Of a stretch of DNA of 64,000 bases, positions 11,930 to 23,269 are shown one piece after another (position 1 is the first letter of the stretch; each line of letters begins with the position of its first letter). The position numbers were made by a program, and so were the translations under genes. The stretch comes from Massospora cicadina (taxonomy: Eukaryota > Entomophthoromycota > Entomophthoromycetes > Entomophthorales > Entomophthoraceae), in NCBI GenBank assembly GCA_022478985.1, contig JAKSZP010014463.1:62001-126000 (forward strand). Direction: 5' to 3'. The notes under the pieces are model-generated. The model saw only the letters and a list, made by a program, of their open reading frames with translations, searched no databases and was not told where the DNA came from.

Positions 11930-13000
11930 CAGGTGGGGTCTTTGTATAAGAAGGTCAAATTTCATGTGATTATCCTTTTTACACCCAAATTTGTGGTCTA
12001 GTGCTATTATGGAAGGGCTAGTCAACTAGGTCACATTGGCTTGAAGAAGACTCAAAATTGATTAAAATCCAGATACTATTAGAATAATATGACCGCTGTT
12101 ATCAAGGAAACTCTTGATGCATGTAACATCTGTAAAGGCCATGGTACCTCCAACCCTAGTTACCAACATCAAGTGATTCCACTGACCAAGGCTTTTGAAG
12201 TGGCTAGTATCAGTGTAGGACCTTTGCCTCAGGGGTTGCATGGGAAACAACAAATTATAACGGTTTACCATTTAACTAAATGGGTTGAAGCCATTTCAAT
12301 TGATACTCTTTACGCTAAAACAACCGCCTTGTTCCTCTACAATCAAATCATCATTCAACATGGGTTTCAAAAAGGTCCTTAAATTGGACAATGGGACTAA
12401 TTTCACTTTCCATCTTCTACAAACATTATCAAAGTTGTTTATTACTACTCAACAGTATGTCATTCTCTAACACCCTTCAACTAATGGGGCTATTGAGCGA
12501 GTCAACAGAACCTTAATCTCCATTTTGAGGAAGATGACCTCCTCTGACCCATCTTGGTGGAACTTTAATTTACCTAGTGCTCTGTTCGCTTATTAATTAG
12601 TTATCTTCAATTTATAAAATTTCGCATTTTAGGGGTATATATATGGGCGGGATCCTTCAATTACCTTGACTATCCAGGTGATACTTGATGTGAATGTTCC
12701 AGAGAATACCATTTTAATTATTTAAATCTGGTTGATGAAATCATTCACCTTCAAGCTCAAGAAATGGAGTCAATTAAGATTACCACCAAAAAATGAGACT
12801 CTTAGGAGTAAACAACTTATTATTTTTTTATATTAGTATCAAATTGGAGATTACACTATGTACTATCACTCTTGGCCTAGTTGGAAAATGGAAAAATTAA
12901 AATCAAACTGGTCAGTTCCCTATTGAGTCATTTTCAGAAGAGATTCTGAGTTTTTTGTTTTTCATGTTGAAACATATATAGTTGTAGATAGTGTCCATCC
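11930..13000 (+). pseudogene. E1 integrase
   Basis: An HHCC-like start (G-xxxx-QLGHIGLKKTQ near 12010-12060) is followed by DACNICKGHG (12115-12145) and GPLPQGLHGKQQIITVYHLTKW (12220-12285; written with the first 20 residues conserved in E4). Then come LDNGTNF and a C-terminal part before the purine tract at 13041-13053. The catalytic aspartate of the LDNG block is present, but the first acidic residue of the core reads S (S-I-S-V). Several stops and shifts occur. Confidence 0.75.
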
Positions 13001-13053
13001 CAGGTTTACAAAGACTCATCCTCATTCACATTTAAATCCTGGAGGAATAGAAG

Positions 13054-13394
13054 TGTCAGAGTTTTTCCAAATTCTTCCATCCCTGAATCTATTACCCCAA
13101 TAATCCTCCATCAGTTGTTGAGGGGGAACTTAGTAAAGCTTGGTCACATCAATTCTTCTAAACATGATCACGCTTATCCTGTTCATGTAATCTCAGAAGA
13201 TTTAATCTCTCAGAGATTGAAAAGTTCAGAATGAAGGCAAGTCTCTACAAGATTTATAACGTTAAGTCTTTTTCTTATAAAATCAAGTCTATTTTGCGAG
13301 TTATAATTATTAATATCATATTAAAATCTTATAGTTTTGGAGATATCATGAGAGTAACTTTGATAGATACCTGCCGTTTTTGTAGTGTAATTCA
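13054..13394 (+). repeat. E1 3' LTR
   Basis: Starts TGTCAGAG directly after the purine-rich tract and ends GTGTAATTCA. It aligns with 6571-6907 and shows many substitutions, which indicates an old insertion. Confidence 0.8.
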
Positions 13395-14679
13395 AAAAAT
13401 TTTAAAACAGATGACCAGAGACTTATTACTTACCTGAGCTAAGTAGATATTAATGACGTTCTTATTCTTAAAGCTTCATATAGTTACGCTGAGTGTATCT
13501 AATTTGATATAAGCATGAACTATTTAAAGTTTGGCTATTGTAGACAAAGGGCACCCATCTAGATAGTTTCCTCAATGCTTATGAAATCTGGTATTGCACC
13601 TAATATCGCTCATTGGAATGAATATGAACCACAAGGCCTAATGACTCCACTTCACTAGTAGTTTAAAGCTCCTTACCGCTGAAGACTAGTATTATAATAT
13701 TGTATGCTCTGGAAATCATTTTACCTTATGATAACTAAAAGATACATATTAATACATCTTCTATGAGAACATAAGAGCTTCAAGTAAGCTTAAAAATGAT
13801 ACTTAAATATATTGGGATGACAATTCCCGCTTTGTTATACTAAAAAGAAATTTAGGAAAAACAGATCCTTCCTTGACTGTTAAGCTGTTAATCCAGAATA
13901 GCCTATTTTCACTGCCATACCATGAGATTTGACACCATACCAAGCAATTGCTAACCCAAACAGCTAGCTACTGTGATATAGCTGCAAGCAAAGCAGAGCA
14001 TGACTGTTGCACTGGGCCACCAAGGCCTAATAGGAATGGTTAATAGCTGATTTTTTCATGAGGGCTTAATTGGTAAAATTTGGTCCCCAACATGCCAATC
14101 CAAAATGGATCTTATCACTGCAACTAGTACTATTCATCCCAACAATGGGAAAAATCAAGGTTTTATCAACTAACCAATAATATATCCTATTCAAGTTAAA
14201 CTCCATCAACTTGTTTCTAGCACTTATGTGCTGCCCTCAGGTAGCCAGGTAGAACATGATGAAATGAGCCTGCTAGTTTTGGGTTATCAAGACAGAGCTC
14301 AATGGATTTAATAAAAATCCTCTGACCTGAATCTCCCACCTCATTTGATGTAAAAAGATAGAGCCTGGAGAAGAAATAAGAACAAGTGGATTTTGCTGCT
14401 CTTCTTACGCTTTGGAAAATTTGATGCGTTACAATGATAAACCTAAACACTCTTGGTTTAAGGAACATGGTTAAAGGGGCCCTATAAAATTTATACATTC
14501 TGGATACAGATATCTATACCATTAAACACTTAACAAAAGGTTAAATTGTCTATCAGTTCCAGGCCAGGTTCCTTATGCAATATCCTTCATGAGCCATCTT
14601 GAAGGCCATGCCTTCCCAATAATTAGTCTAAACCCCACACATTTTTGTTATCTGATATTATATCAAGTTTGAGAAAAAG
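13395..14679. other. E0 interior, right part; no gene seen
   Basis: AT-rich DNA between E1 and the right E0 repeat. A 93-codon minus-strand ORF at 14217-14498 has no recognisable motif or counterpart in the left part of E0, and I treat it as chance. Confidence 0.45.
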
Positions 14680-15425
14680 AAAATTGGGTTAGGTAAACAT
14701 ATGATAACAATTCTAGCAATAACAATCCCAAGACACTATAGACCTTGCCACTACCCTTGCCCCGCTACCTGTGTTTTTGGTAGATTAATTTTTATCAGTT
14801 CTCCATGAGAAGATACAGTAGCATTTCTAGACCTGAAATCTAAGTATTTACAAATAAATATAGCAAAATGATTCTAAAATTTTAGCAGGTCAATCACTAT
14901 TTGTTTTTCATCCACGTACTCAGTTCCCTAAACCAGTTTCATTTGCATTAGTAAAAATTACCTGGAATATTCAGAAAATACATTGTGAGCTTCCCCACTA
15001 ACCAAAACCCTAAAATATGAACCTGATTTTGACAGACAACCATCAAGATGTACCCAATTTTGGACAGATGAACGTCAGGTATCAGAAATATTGTCCACAG
15101 TCTATTAGTGGACTAAAAAGGGGTTTACTATAAAATTTATGATCGAAAGAGAAGGCTAACTTACAGGCAACGCCTTTGAGGTTCAGATATAAATTAGAAG
15201 AATTAATTATTGGAAAAGGGGACAAAACACAGAAACGTAGATCTGAGTATTAAATTCAAGCAGAGTAATTCTGGTTTGAATTATTCTGGATCCATTAAAA
15301 CTAGAAGTATTGAAAAAGACTACAGCCAATGTGAAGGATTTATAGATTGAGGCTTAGTTTTCTATCCAGCTTTTACAATTATATTTGAGATATATTAACT
15401 TCATACAATTATACATCTGTTAATT
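14680..15425 (+). repeat. E0 right LTR-like repeat
   Basis: Right copy of the ~740-bp repeat. Shared landmarks are TAGCAATAACA near 14716, GACAACCATCAAGATGTACC at about 15033-15052, CAGATATAAATTAGAA near 15185, and ACTTCATACAATTATA at its end. Boundaries are approximate. Confidence 0.6.
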
Positions 15426-15574
15426 TATAGAACATCTGATCCAATTCAATCAGATAATGACACAATCTGCTTTGCCCTCAGGGTGGTTTACCTTTGTGGA
15501 TGAGTTATCATGAGAGATGAAAACTATTATTGTTGAAAACCCTTAATGCATAGCAGCTAATCTGCTGGAATTAT

Positions 15575-16039
15575 TGTAATTATTTGAGATGATGAGCAAG
15601 CCAAAATCCCTGCTCCCAAATTTAACCTCAATTATGACTTTTGAACCAGCATGAACAGAACCCTATATTGAAGGAACTGAAAAGAGATTAGATCTAGAAG
15701 CATCACACATATGAGAATTAATGGAATTACCTTCAGAAATACTATCGTCACTTCTTGAATCATGAGATGCGCTGCCCTCAACACTGCAGTTATAGAAAAC
15801 GCAGTACAATGAGGGCACCATCCAGGTAGATGATCCAGAAGGCGGTAAAAGCTCCTAATCTCACAGGGCCATGAAGGTCCTTGAGGCACTATGTCCCCAC
15901 ACGCCCTATAAATATCACCGTTTTCTAAAACAATAAAGTAGTATATATTCTCTTTATCTATTAGTTTTTTGACCTCTCAACTAATTTTTAGCTTTGAGCC
16001 CATTTTCAGACTTTGGAAACAGTCAATAGAACTGTTTCA
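15575..16039 (+). repeat. E2 5' LTR
   Basis: Begins TGTAATTATTTGAGATGATG and aligns to 35197-35661 throughout, for example CACTATGTCCCCACACGCCC against CACCATGTCCCCACGCGCCC, then TATAAATATCA, then TTTTTTGACCTCTC. TATAAATATCA is a plausible TATA box. It ends GAACTGTTTCA. Confidence 0.8.
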
Positions 16040-16049
16040 ATGAGAGAAA

Positions 16050-16068
16050 TGGTGCTTAATATAGGGGA
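16050..16068 (+). promoter_or_regulatory. E2 primer-binding-site-like block
   Basis: TGGTGCTTAATATAGGGGA lies 11 bases after the LTR. It starts with TGG, as expected for pairing to a tRNA CCA end, and matches the block in E1 and E4 with a few changes. Confidence 0.55.
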
Positions 16069-16369
16069 CTTTAAGATGTCCTAAGTGAAAGTGTATATCG
16101 AGAATGATGGAGCTACTAGCAGCCATAGAGATCAATCTGAGGATTGGTAGAGAAGCATAGCTTGAGGGATTAGTACCATGTGGTATGATGTGCCGTACAC
16201 ACATCCTGAGAGCTAGAATTCCGAACCATGTTCCAGTTCTCTCTGCCCTCAGTTGATGGAAATCAGTATCAACTTTAATATTAGAACCTTAACGACATTA
16301 TTCAACAATTAATATATAGCATCTATTCTGTGGGTTCCTGCTCCAGCTGCCCTTGTACCGCTTCCATGC

Positions 16370-17820
16370 CCTCTACCATGCGGGACCTTTATACCTCTGC
16401 TCAGCTACCTGTGGGAGAACATACCCTGGGAACTGAACGTTACCTTCAAAACTTTATTACCTAGCTATTCTCCACCTTCTACAGTTAGTTAGGTTGCACC
16501 AGCATGAAGTCTCATGACAACTGGAGCTCACCCAAACCCTACACCCCCATGTTGTCAGTTTTTACAACGTGACCTCCTCCATCATCCATGACAACCGTGA
16601 AGTCATTATATATTAACTGACGATTAATTAATGAGGCCCAAGGCCAAATAACAGTGTTGAATAGCAGGATCTCTGGCATCTTAAGGACCAGCTGCATCAG
16701 AATATCCAACTCCTTGAGGCTTTTTGGAACCAGCGCCTTTATCAAGTTAAAGATTTTAATGGACCCTACAACAACACTATAAGGAGTTGCCTCTCACATT
16801 TACACCTCTGGTAGTGAAGGACATGAAGGGCCTAGGGGGCCTAAAGGTCTCCGTGGACCTCAGGGGCCCTCAGAACCCACAGTACCTATCCCTGGAGACC
16901 CTGACGACCCTTGAAAAAAAGATGTGTTAGCGGCTCTGGCTGCCTTATGTGATTAAAGTTGGAATGTAGCTCAAGAGATAAATAATTTGAGTAGACGGAG
17001 TCCCCCTTGACCCTAGGGTCTACATTGAGGCATTGTCAGACGAAATGGACAACTTTAGCATATTCACTAAGATTACCAATAGCCACATTTCCCAGCTCAA
17101 ATAAACTTGTTGAGGGTTTGAGACCCATTTGACCGCCCATAAGATTTGGCTTCGCTTTCAAGGCGCTGACATTTATTCCCTAAAAGAGAAGGTCGCAAAT
17201 AAGGCTTTTGTTCTCCTCCCTCAACTGAAACTTGGATGATTTAAGAGGACCTCGAGGGCCTAAGATGACAGTCAGACCAGCAGGTCCCTGCAACTATGTG
17301 GAGACTGAGATCTCTGAGATGCACCCATCCCTGGCGTTAAAATCCTTCCACTATTTTGTAACTAACTTTAACCTAGTTTTAGATAAAGGTTCACCCCTGG
17401 CTACGAAAACATCGTCTTTTTCCTATATGCATTAAGGGTTCCATTTAGGAGGCCACCAACCATCAAAAAGTGAAGAATATCTACTCCTTCATCAACAGCA
17501 CTGTCCAGGAGATCATGACTACTCATCTAAATGAGTGCAACGCTTGGAACAGGTCCATATGGCCTTGATCTAAGAATTCTTCAGCAGTCAATCTCTAGCC
17601 AACCAAAAAAAGGATTATGGGTATCCACCTGAGTATAGGGGAAAGCCACATGGAACTCGCCAGCTGCTTCTACGCCCATGTGCAATTTTGGATTACTACC
17701 AATTGTATTATCTTGGATGACGCTATCACTTCTTTCATCTCCACATTTATGATCCTACCATGAGGTTCAAATGAATATGATTGGACAAAAAAGTTTTACC
17801 TGCATCTGGGAACTTAAGGA
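16370..17820 (+). pseudogene. E2 gag with collagen-like tract
   Basis: The frame near 16376 reads STMRDLYTSAQLPVGEHT, homologous to E1 gag. A Gly-X-Y run (GPRGPKGLRGPQGPS) lies at about 16825-16870. Downstream frames retain gag-like pieces (SF-STFM, 17.7 kb). A second short glycine-proline stretch (LRGPRGPK) occurs at 17242-17265. The sequence is C-rich and less AT-rich than its surroundings. Numerous stops make it non-functional. Confidence 0.65.
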
Positions 17821-17899
17821 AGTGATTAACGAGATCCCTGCATAAACCCTTCACTACAAGGCAATTACTTCTGGTCCCTCCAGTCATCCTCAAGTCCAT

Positions 17900-18541
17900 G
17901 TGGTCAAAAACCAGAAGGATATTGACCTTAATGCACCTACTGCAACGGTTTCAGACCAGCACCAAGACCTACTGGAAATGACTTTCCAAGGAGGCGAGAA
18001 AAGGGCTGTCATCATTAATAACGAGGCGCTTCATGCTGACATCCTTACCAAGCCTCAAGAATCCTCCATAACCTCAAACAAATATGGAGCTATTGTACAT
18101 AAAGAAGAAGTTTTAGTACCCATAATTAATAAAGAAATTGATACTTTTTACTTTTCTTACAATGAAACTCCCTTGTTTCTCATACTACTTCCCCAGTTCG
18201 GAAGTCTGGTTACCCATGATGCAGTTTGAGTTAAAATGATTCCATTCCCACCATAGTCAATAGTAGCTCCCCTTTGAACGTTATATTGTACAAATTGATG
18301 AAGAGCATCAAGATCATTCTGACTTTCCACACTATATGGAGTACGGCATGTCTTGCCCATAAAGTACTCAATCTATAGGGGCTATTCTTCCCTGCCTATT
18401 CAAATTAAAAAGCTCTCTGTGAATACCCCCACTGTCGCGCTAGATAACTCTATCTATGGCCTATTTCTTGGAACTCAGTTCCTTCAAAACTACTCAGCAG
18501 TAGTCTATTATGATGAAGGGTTCCTATCCCTACTAGGGTAA
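17900..18541 (+). pseudogene. E2 gag-pol linker and protease
   Basis: An open frame of 109 codons (17900-18229) covers a hydrophilic linker. It ends in LFLILLPQFGSLVTH, which parallels LPFLLALPSQFGSTITR in E4 at the start of its protease. After a shift, 18353-18541 holds the protease C-terminal part, with SIYGLFLGTQFLQNYSAVV. This fits the LG-x-x-F/W-L signature that closes retroviral-type proteases. The active-site triad itself is not readable. Confidence 0.6.
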
Positions 18542-18629
18542 TGGGTAACCCTGATCTTTGAACCATTCACAACTTTAAGATGGAGGTCAAGGCCCAAGCC
18601 TGCCTACTGAAGTGAGGGCCAAATTGATC

Positions 18630-18853
18630 ATCTCAAATATCACATAAGAAGCTCTTGGGTCCGATTGCACCCTGCTGTTGATGGGGAAGAAGGCATGCCA
18701 TTCTACTTACCTAGAGCGGCCACTATACCTATGAAGTCCCAAGTCATTTCTAACACCTGGGTCAATGTTAAAATCCCCTCAGGATACCTACTGGAAATCC
18801 GAGGCCTAGACAACAGTCCACCCAAGGAGGTGCTAACCTACTTGGGATTCTAG
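18630..18853 (+). pseudogene. E2 post-protease beta-rich segment
   Basis: The frame at 18665-18853 reads A-T-I-P-M-K-S-Q-V-I-S, then WVNVKIPSGYLLEIRG. Segments of the form 'IPP-S-(x)n-V-V-IP-G' between protease and RT are known in several Ty3-like and pararetroviral pols and resemble a dUTPase-like fold. The assignment rests on this pattern and position only. A spacer between domains is the alternative. Confidence 0.4.
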
Positions 18854-19149
18854 ATACAGCTTATGCTGGGTCTATATCAATGTTGTTGCTAACCTTACTG
18901 ATAAACCCAAGGTAGTAGGCCCAAACAGTCCTGTCGCCTATTTCCGCCTACTACCAGTAAAGGCTGTCAATGATATTCATATATCTCTGGGAGCCTAGAG
19001 AACTTTGGGTTGGAGGTGCCCCAACAGTGGCCTGGTTGTTACAGTATTAGAAAGGATCTCACTGAATAAATACAGCGTAAAATTTGCGAATTTTTGGAGA
19101 GTATTCAGATCTATTTTCAGCCTTAACATATGACCTTAGGAGAATGAGC

Positions 19150-19990
19150 TGAGTCCTACATCATGTGGAGACTGGGAACGCTCCCTTTTCTGGTCCAAAC
19201 CTTACTAAAGAGCAAGGTTGAAGAAGCCCAGGTGGCGTTGGAACTTAGATTTAACTCAAAGATGGACTCCTAGTGCCTTCATGCAGCCCTTGGGCCTCTC
19301 CTCTCCTGCTGGTTTGGAAGAAGGATGACAGCCACCAGGTGGTGATAGACTATTGATGACTCAACTCCATCACCAAGAAGGACAGGTATCCTCTGCCCCA
19401 AATTGTTGAATCCCTCTGATTGCTCACTGGATTTCAGTACATTTCCGCAATGGACCATGCCAGTGGATATTGGCAAGTGGAGCTCGCCCCTGAAGATTGA
19501 GCCAATTGCGCACTAATAGCCAACAGAAAACTATTCAAGCCCACGATGATTCCCCAGGGCCTCTATAACGCGCCAGCCACAATTCCAACGTGCCATGGAA
19601 GGGATCCTCGGGAAATTGAAACAGTCATGTGTCTACATCTACCTAGATAACATCACTGTCTTCTCATGAACTTTTAAGTGCACGTTGATCATCTTGGGAA
19701 AGTTTTCAAATGGCTACAGAATCCTTTTATAAATCTTATACCTATGAATTGAACCTTATTACAGTCATAAATGGGTTTTTTGGGACACAAAGTTTCTAAG
19801 GATGGCATTCAACCATACCAGACAAAGTTGAAGCCATAAAAAGATGTCGCGCCATCAGAGCTTAAGGGATAGTCAGGTGTTCTTAGGCATGGTGGGCTAT
19901 TATCATCAGTTTATCCCTTGGTTTACCAACCTAGCTGAGCCTCTGTTTTTCTTCTGCAGAAGAAAATGCTGTTTTAATGGCGGGCTGAAC
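19150..19990 (+). pseudogene. E2 reverse transcriptase
   Basis: Recognisable blocks are SPWASPLLLVWKKD-like (19285-19330), a CPKIVESL-like segment after 19390, STMDHASGYWQVELAPED-like at about 19440-19490, M-PQGLYNAPATFQRAME at about 19545-19605, and YIYLDNITVFS near 19635. The catalytic YLDD is changed to YLDN. It is followed by MGFLGHKVSKDGIQP (19767-19815) and a thumb segment. Several stops and shifts occur. Confidence 0.8.
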
Positions 19991-20039
19991 AAGAACAAGC
20001 TTTTAAATGCGTTGAGGACTGCTTCTTTGTACTGAACCC

Positions 20040-20460
20040 ATTTTAGTCCATACACGTTTTAACCATTCCTTCTTGTTGTTCATAGATGCAAGTGATGTCA
20101 CTGTTGGGGCCATCCTAACCCAGCGTGGAGAAAAATAAGTTGATCATCCGGTAGTTTATTTTAGCAAGAAGCTGAGCAAGGATGAACGGAACAACAGCGT
20201 TACTGAGAGGGAATTCCTGGCTGTCTTGCTAGCCATTAAACATTTAGGACCTATCTCTATGGTACCCACTTTAACATTGTCACCAATAATTTCTTACTCT
20301 GGTGGTTCCAACAGATGAATTACTCATTTGGCTGTTTAGTCAGGTAGGCCTTACAGCTGCAGAGCTATGATTTCACCAATTGTTCGTTATGAAACGATCC
20401 ATCAAAACATCAATGGTCTCTCCAGGATGCCAGTTCTAGCTGTTTTAACCCCTGGGGAGG
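20040..20460 (+). pseudogene. E2 RNase H
   Basis: LLFIDASDVTVGAILTQR-like residues (about 20075-20125) and YFSKKLSKDERNNSVTERE (20157-20212) lead to LAVLLAIKH, matching the RNase H domain. The first catalytic aspartate is present (F-I-D-A-S). The domain continues to an H-Q-N-x-N-G-L-S-R-M-like end near 20410. Frames change at least three times. Confidence 0.75.
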
Positions 20461-20469
20461 ACTGACCGT

Positions 20470-20809
20470 ATGATCTGATTGGTCAATCCTAACATTGGGA
20501 GTTGAAAATCTCTTAAGTCCAATCTGAGCTCTTAAAGATTACCTGAGACACTCAAATCAAGGACAAGATGCTCAACAAGAAATTTATTAAAAAATGGTCA
20601 CCTTAAGTCCGCCCTTCTTCCCATGCTGACGTTACCAGGAGGGCCATACCACTATTGGACGCAGTACAGTTAAGAAGACTCACAAATAGTTAAAGTCATT
20701 ATGTTACTGGGACCAAATGGTGGAGATCATCCAAGTGGTCCTGGAGGCATACATGCCTTGCCAATAATTCGAACAAGACAGAACTCATTACTAACACTCA
20801 GTTTTCAAC
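20470..20809 (+). pseudogene. E2 integrase, N-terminal part (cut by E3)
   Basis: The segment near 20700 reads HYYWDQMVEIIQVVLEAYMP then C, the second half of an HHCC zinc domain. It breaks off at the E3 5' LTR. The reading can resume at 29131 after E3. Confidence 0.65.
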
Positions 20810-20810
20810 C

Positions 20811-21936
20811 TGATGGGATCAAGTTGTAATTTTTGCCCACATTTAAACCCGTCTAGATTACCAGGGGTCGCTAGGAGATAATTGCCTATAGCGAAGTTAT
20901 TTGGATATTGGTTGACCCTAATTTTGGGTTAACAATGTTTGGGGGATTTTAGGTATTTGCCTAGTTCATATCTGTTGGAGATCAATCCAGGTGAATGCTT
21001 AAGATCTTTTCAGGCAGAGTTGCCAACGAAGTGGGGGCATCTGATAGTTGATCAATGATTAGCTATCAGGTGTAATTATTGGGATTGGTCAGGTTTCATC
21101 ACCAATTTATTAGGACTTTGAGGATCAAGTTGCATGGTGAGTGATGCCACCTGCAACTAGAGAACTGATCTGTTGGTTCACTTCTTGCCTTAATGGGTAA
21201 CAAGTCCATTACCTAAGCAGGCCGCTTGCCAAATATGGTTAGTTTGCTAAGATTGATAGAAAACGTTAGGCCATATTTTCTGACTCTTTCCATATTAGGT
21301 CTAGATGATGTCCAATGGTGGAATCTTAGACAGGATGGATAAGACCATCGCTGATGAGATGATGAAGGGTAATTAATGGCAATGGCTGCCATTTAATTGC
21401 TGAGGTGCCAACTGAGGGTTGGGCGCCAAATTACCAAGATAAATTTCCCTGAGAATTCACTTAATAAAAACCAGTAAAACAGCGATTAGTATAATATACT
21501 TTAGCAGAATTCTTTATTAGTTCTATTAATCTTAAATGAAATAATTTCTATTTGATTTAATTGGAGATTCTTAAATAGGATAAAAAGTAAGGATCGAGGA
21601 TCCAGAGAAGAGAAGCTGAGATGAGATGGAAATTGCTGCCAACTGTGGTTCACCAGAGGAAAGGCTTTAAACTAGGATCTGAGCGTGTATCAAGTTAGGT
21701 GGATAAGGGAATAAATCCTAACTGAGTACATTTAGATTATCTTGAGTAGGAATACTGATCAAGCATTGGATCTAATACTAGTGAACTATTTAACTATAAA
21801 TAATAGTCTTCATACTATCATCAATCATATTATATCATCAGACAACGTGAGAATTGCACAACACCAAACCCGTGCAGTTAAAATTTGAGTGGTTAATATT
21901 TGTGAATAAACAGTGAAGCCACTAAGATTTTTAACA
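20811..21936 (+). repeat. E3 5' LTR
   Basis: Aligns over its whole length with 28010-29126, with shared runs such as GTTTGGGGGATTTTAGGTA, GCTGAGGTGCCAACTGAGGG and GGAATACTGATCAAGC. A TATA-like ACTATAAATAATAG near 21793 lies just before an imperfect inverted repeat (AATAGTCT-TCA-TACTATC). It ends TTTTTAACA. Confidence 0.85.
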
Positions 21937-21938
21937 AT

Positions 21939-21957
21939 TGGTACTCACTACTGGGGT
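21939..21957 (+). promoter_or_regulatory. E3 primer-binding site
   Basis: TGGTACTCACTACTGGGGT begins two bases after the LTR end and starts with TGG, the standard position and form for a tRNA primer-binding site. It is a variant of the block in E1, E2 and E4 despite the quite different LTR. Confidence 0.6.
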
Positions 21958-22944
21958 GTAGTTGAGTAGGATACTAGTAGAAGATGTCATATATGGAAGC
22001 TTCTAATTTCAGCAATGAGTTACTAGGGAAATTAAAGTCATTGAAGATTTAATGTGGATGGATTACGTTAAATTGTGTTCACTCAGATCAGATGTGGAGC
22101 GACTAGTAAAGCCAATCAAAAAAGATAATTAAGGTCTGGGAAAAGGACTTGCGGCCTGGATATGGAACTATCTAGTGCTGGAAGAAATCTTGTTCCACCA
22201 GATATCAACTTAAGATTTAGATTATCAGCAGGGTCAACTTGGTTTGAAATTGGGTCCACTTGAAATAGTCCCAAGGATCATCAGGGTCAACTCATGTTGA
22301 AATTGGGTCCGCTTGAAATAGCCCTGAGTAGCGAGGTGTTAGATGGGATACTAGATAAGACATTGGATGGGATTGATACAGAAAGCAAACAATTCAGAGT
22401 ATTATATTACAATACCAATGAATAGTACTATGTCAAAGAAGGAAGCAACTGATAAAAGATAGTGGAAGAAATTGTTTGACCTAATATTATTCAATCAATG
22501 ATGCAGAAGTTGCTGGGAACGAAGATCATCAATTAAAGACGAAATTGGATCAAGTTAATATTACTAAATTAATCCACGTGATTAAGGGATCATTTTCAGA
22601 GCCATCAATGGATTTATTCAACTGTTTTGGATGGCAACAAATGGCAAAAATCATTTTTAAGAGAAAACATTAAGAGCAAATGAATAGAACTGCAATTTAT
22701 GAGAAACTCACAATCGTGGGAGATACAAAGTCTCAAGTACCAGTTGCTGAAATATGAAATATATAATTAGGACCTGTTGGACAAATGACAAGTCAGAATT
22801 AAAGGCCTAATGAATGGAAACATTTACAAGTATTTCCAAAGTCAGCAAGTGCTTCCTATACGTGAGGAAATAGCGCTGCTGGTTTTATAGTGAAGAAGGG
22901 CAATACTAAAAACAAAAGTATTGGATCTAAAAGAAAATAATTGT
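21958..22944 (+). other. E3 leader/gag-like region, no domain recognised
   Basis: This is the position expected for gag, but every frame is closed by stops and I see no capsid or zinc-knuckle motif. It contains a two-copy tandem repeat (22226-22325). Confidence 0.4.
22226..22325 (+). repeat. ~50-bp tandem duplication in E3 leader
   Basis: Two copies share CAGGGTCAACT, GAAATTGGGTCC and CTTGAAATAG in the same order (22226-22272 and 22281-22325). A local duplication with several substitutions. Confidence 0.75.
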
Positions 22945-23180
22945 AATGTTCCCAAAGGACCACTGAATCATTAAAATGGTCACGTCCTAAGATTTTGATC
23001 AAGTTCTAAAAGAGGACCGCTGAACTGAATTAGATGATTAAATCTTAAGAGAATAAGGTAATTGAAATATGAAAACTGGCAGGTCAGAGTATACTTAGGA
23101 ATCAGTATGGATGAAGAGGAAAAGAAGGACCTCTGAACCTAATTGTAGGGTAAAAGTCCCATTGCAAAAGAAAAATACAA
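22945..23180 (+). repeat. E3 pol-flanking repeat, left copy
   Basis: About 235 bp that recur at 25955-26180. Shared words in order are CCAAAGGACC, GACCGCT[GT]AAC, TTAA[AG]TCTTAA, AAAACTGG[CT]AGGTC and CTGAACCTAAT. Within the module, a GACC[GA]CTGAA motif recurs about every 45-70 bp. It sits directly upstream of pol. Confidence 0.75.
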
Positions 23181-23269
23181 AAAAACATATTTAATATCAG
23201 ATATCAATTTTATGGTTCTATGATTTTTGGACCTACAATGAGATAAGAATGCCAGCTTGGGTTGCTGAG

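Larger units (their letters stand above)
6571..13394 (+). mobile_element. E1: Ty3/gypsy retrotransposon, degenerate but full-length
   Basis: LTRs at 6571-6907 and 13054-13394 bracket gag, a collagen-like tract, a CCHC knuckle, protease, RT, RNase H and integrase in Ty3/gypsy order (integrase last). All are on the plus strand with many stops and shifts. LTRs start TGTCAG and end near GTGTAATTCA. A purine-rich tract (GGAGGAATAGAAG) precedes the right LTR. Visible LTR divergence is large, so the insertion is old. It sits inside E0 and carries a 25-bp LINE-A micro-insertion at 9087-9111. Confidence 0.85.
4275..15425 (+). mobile_element. E0: LTR-like element with non-coding interior, interrupted by E1
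   Basis: Two direct repeats of about 740 bp (4275-5015 and 14680-15425) share many blocks in the same order. These include GACAACCATCAAGATGTACC, then AAAAAGGGG, then CAGGTATAAATT/CAGATATAAATT. A primer-binding-site-like block follows the left copy. Subtracting E1 leaves an interior of about 2.9 kb in which I recognise no gag or pol. It is best read as a non-autonomous LTR element or one decayed past recognition. E1 inserted into it later. Confidence 0.6.

Noticed and set aside
14217..14498. 93-codon minus-strand ORF in the E0 interior
   Set aside because: No motif, no counterpart in other copies, and surrounding DNA is non-coding. Likely chance.
15632..15889. 85-codon minus-strand ORF
   Set aside because: It lies entirely inside the E2 5' LTR and is disrupted in the matching 3' LTR.
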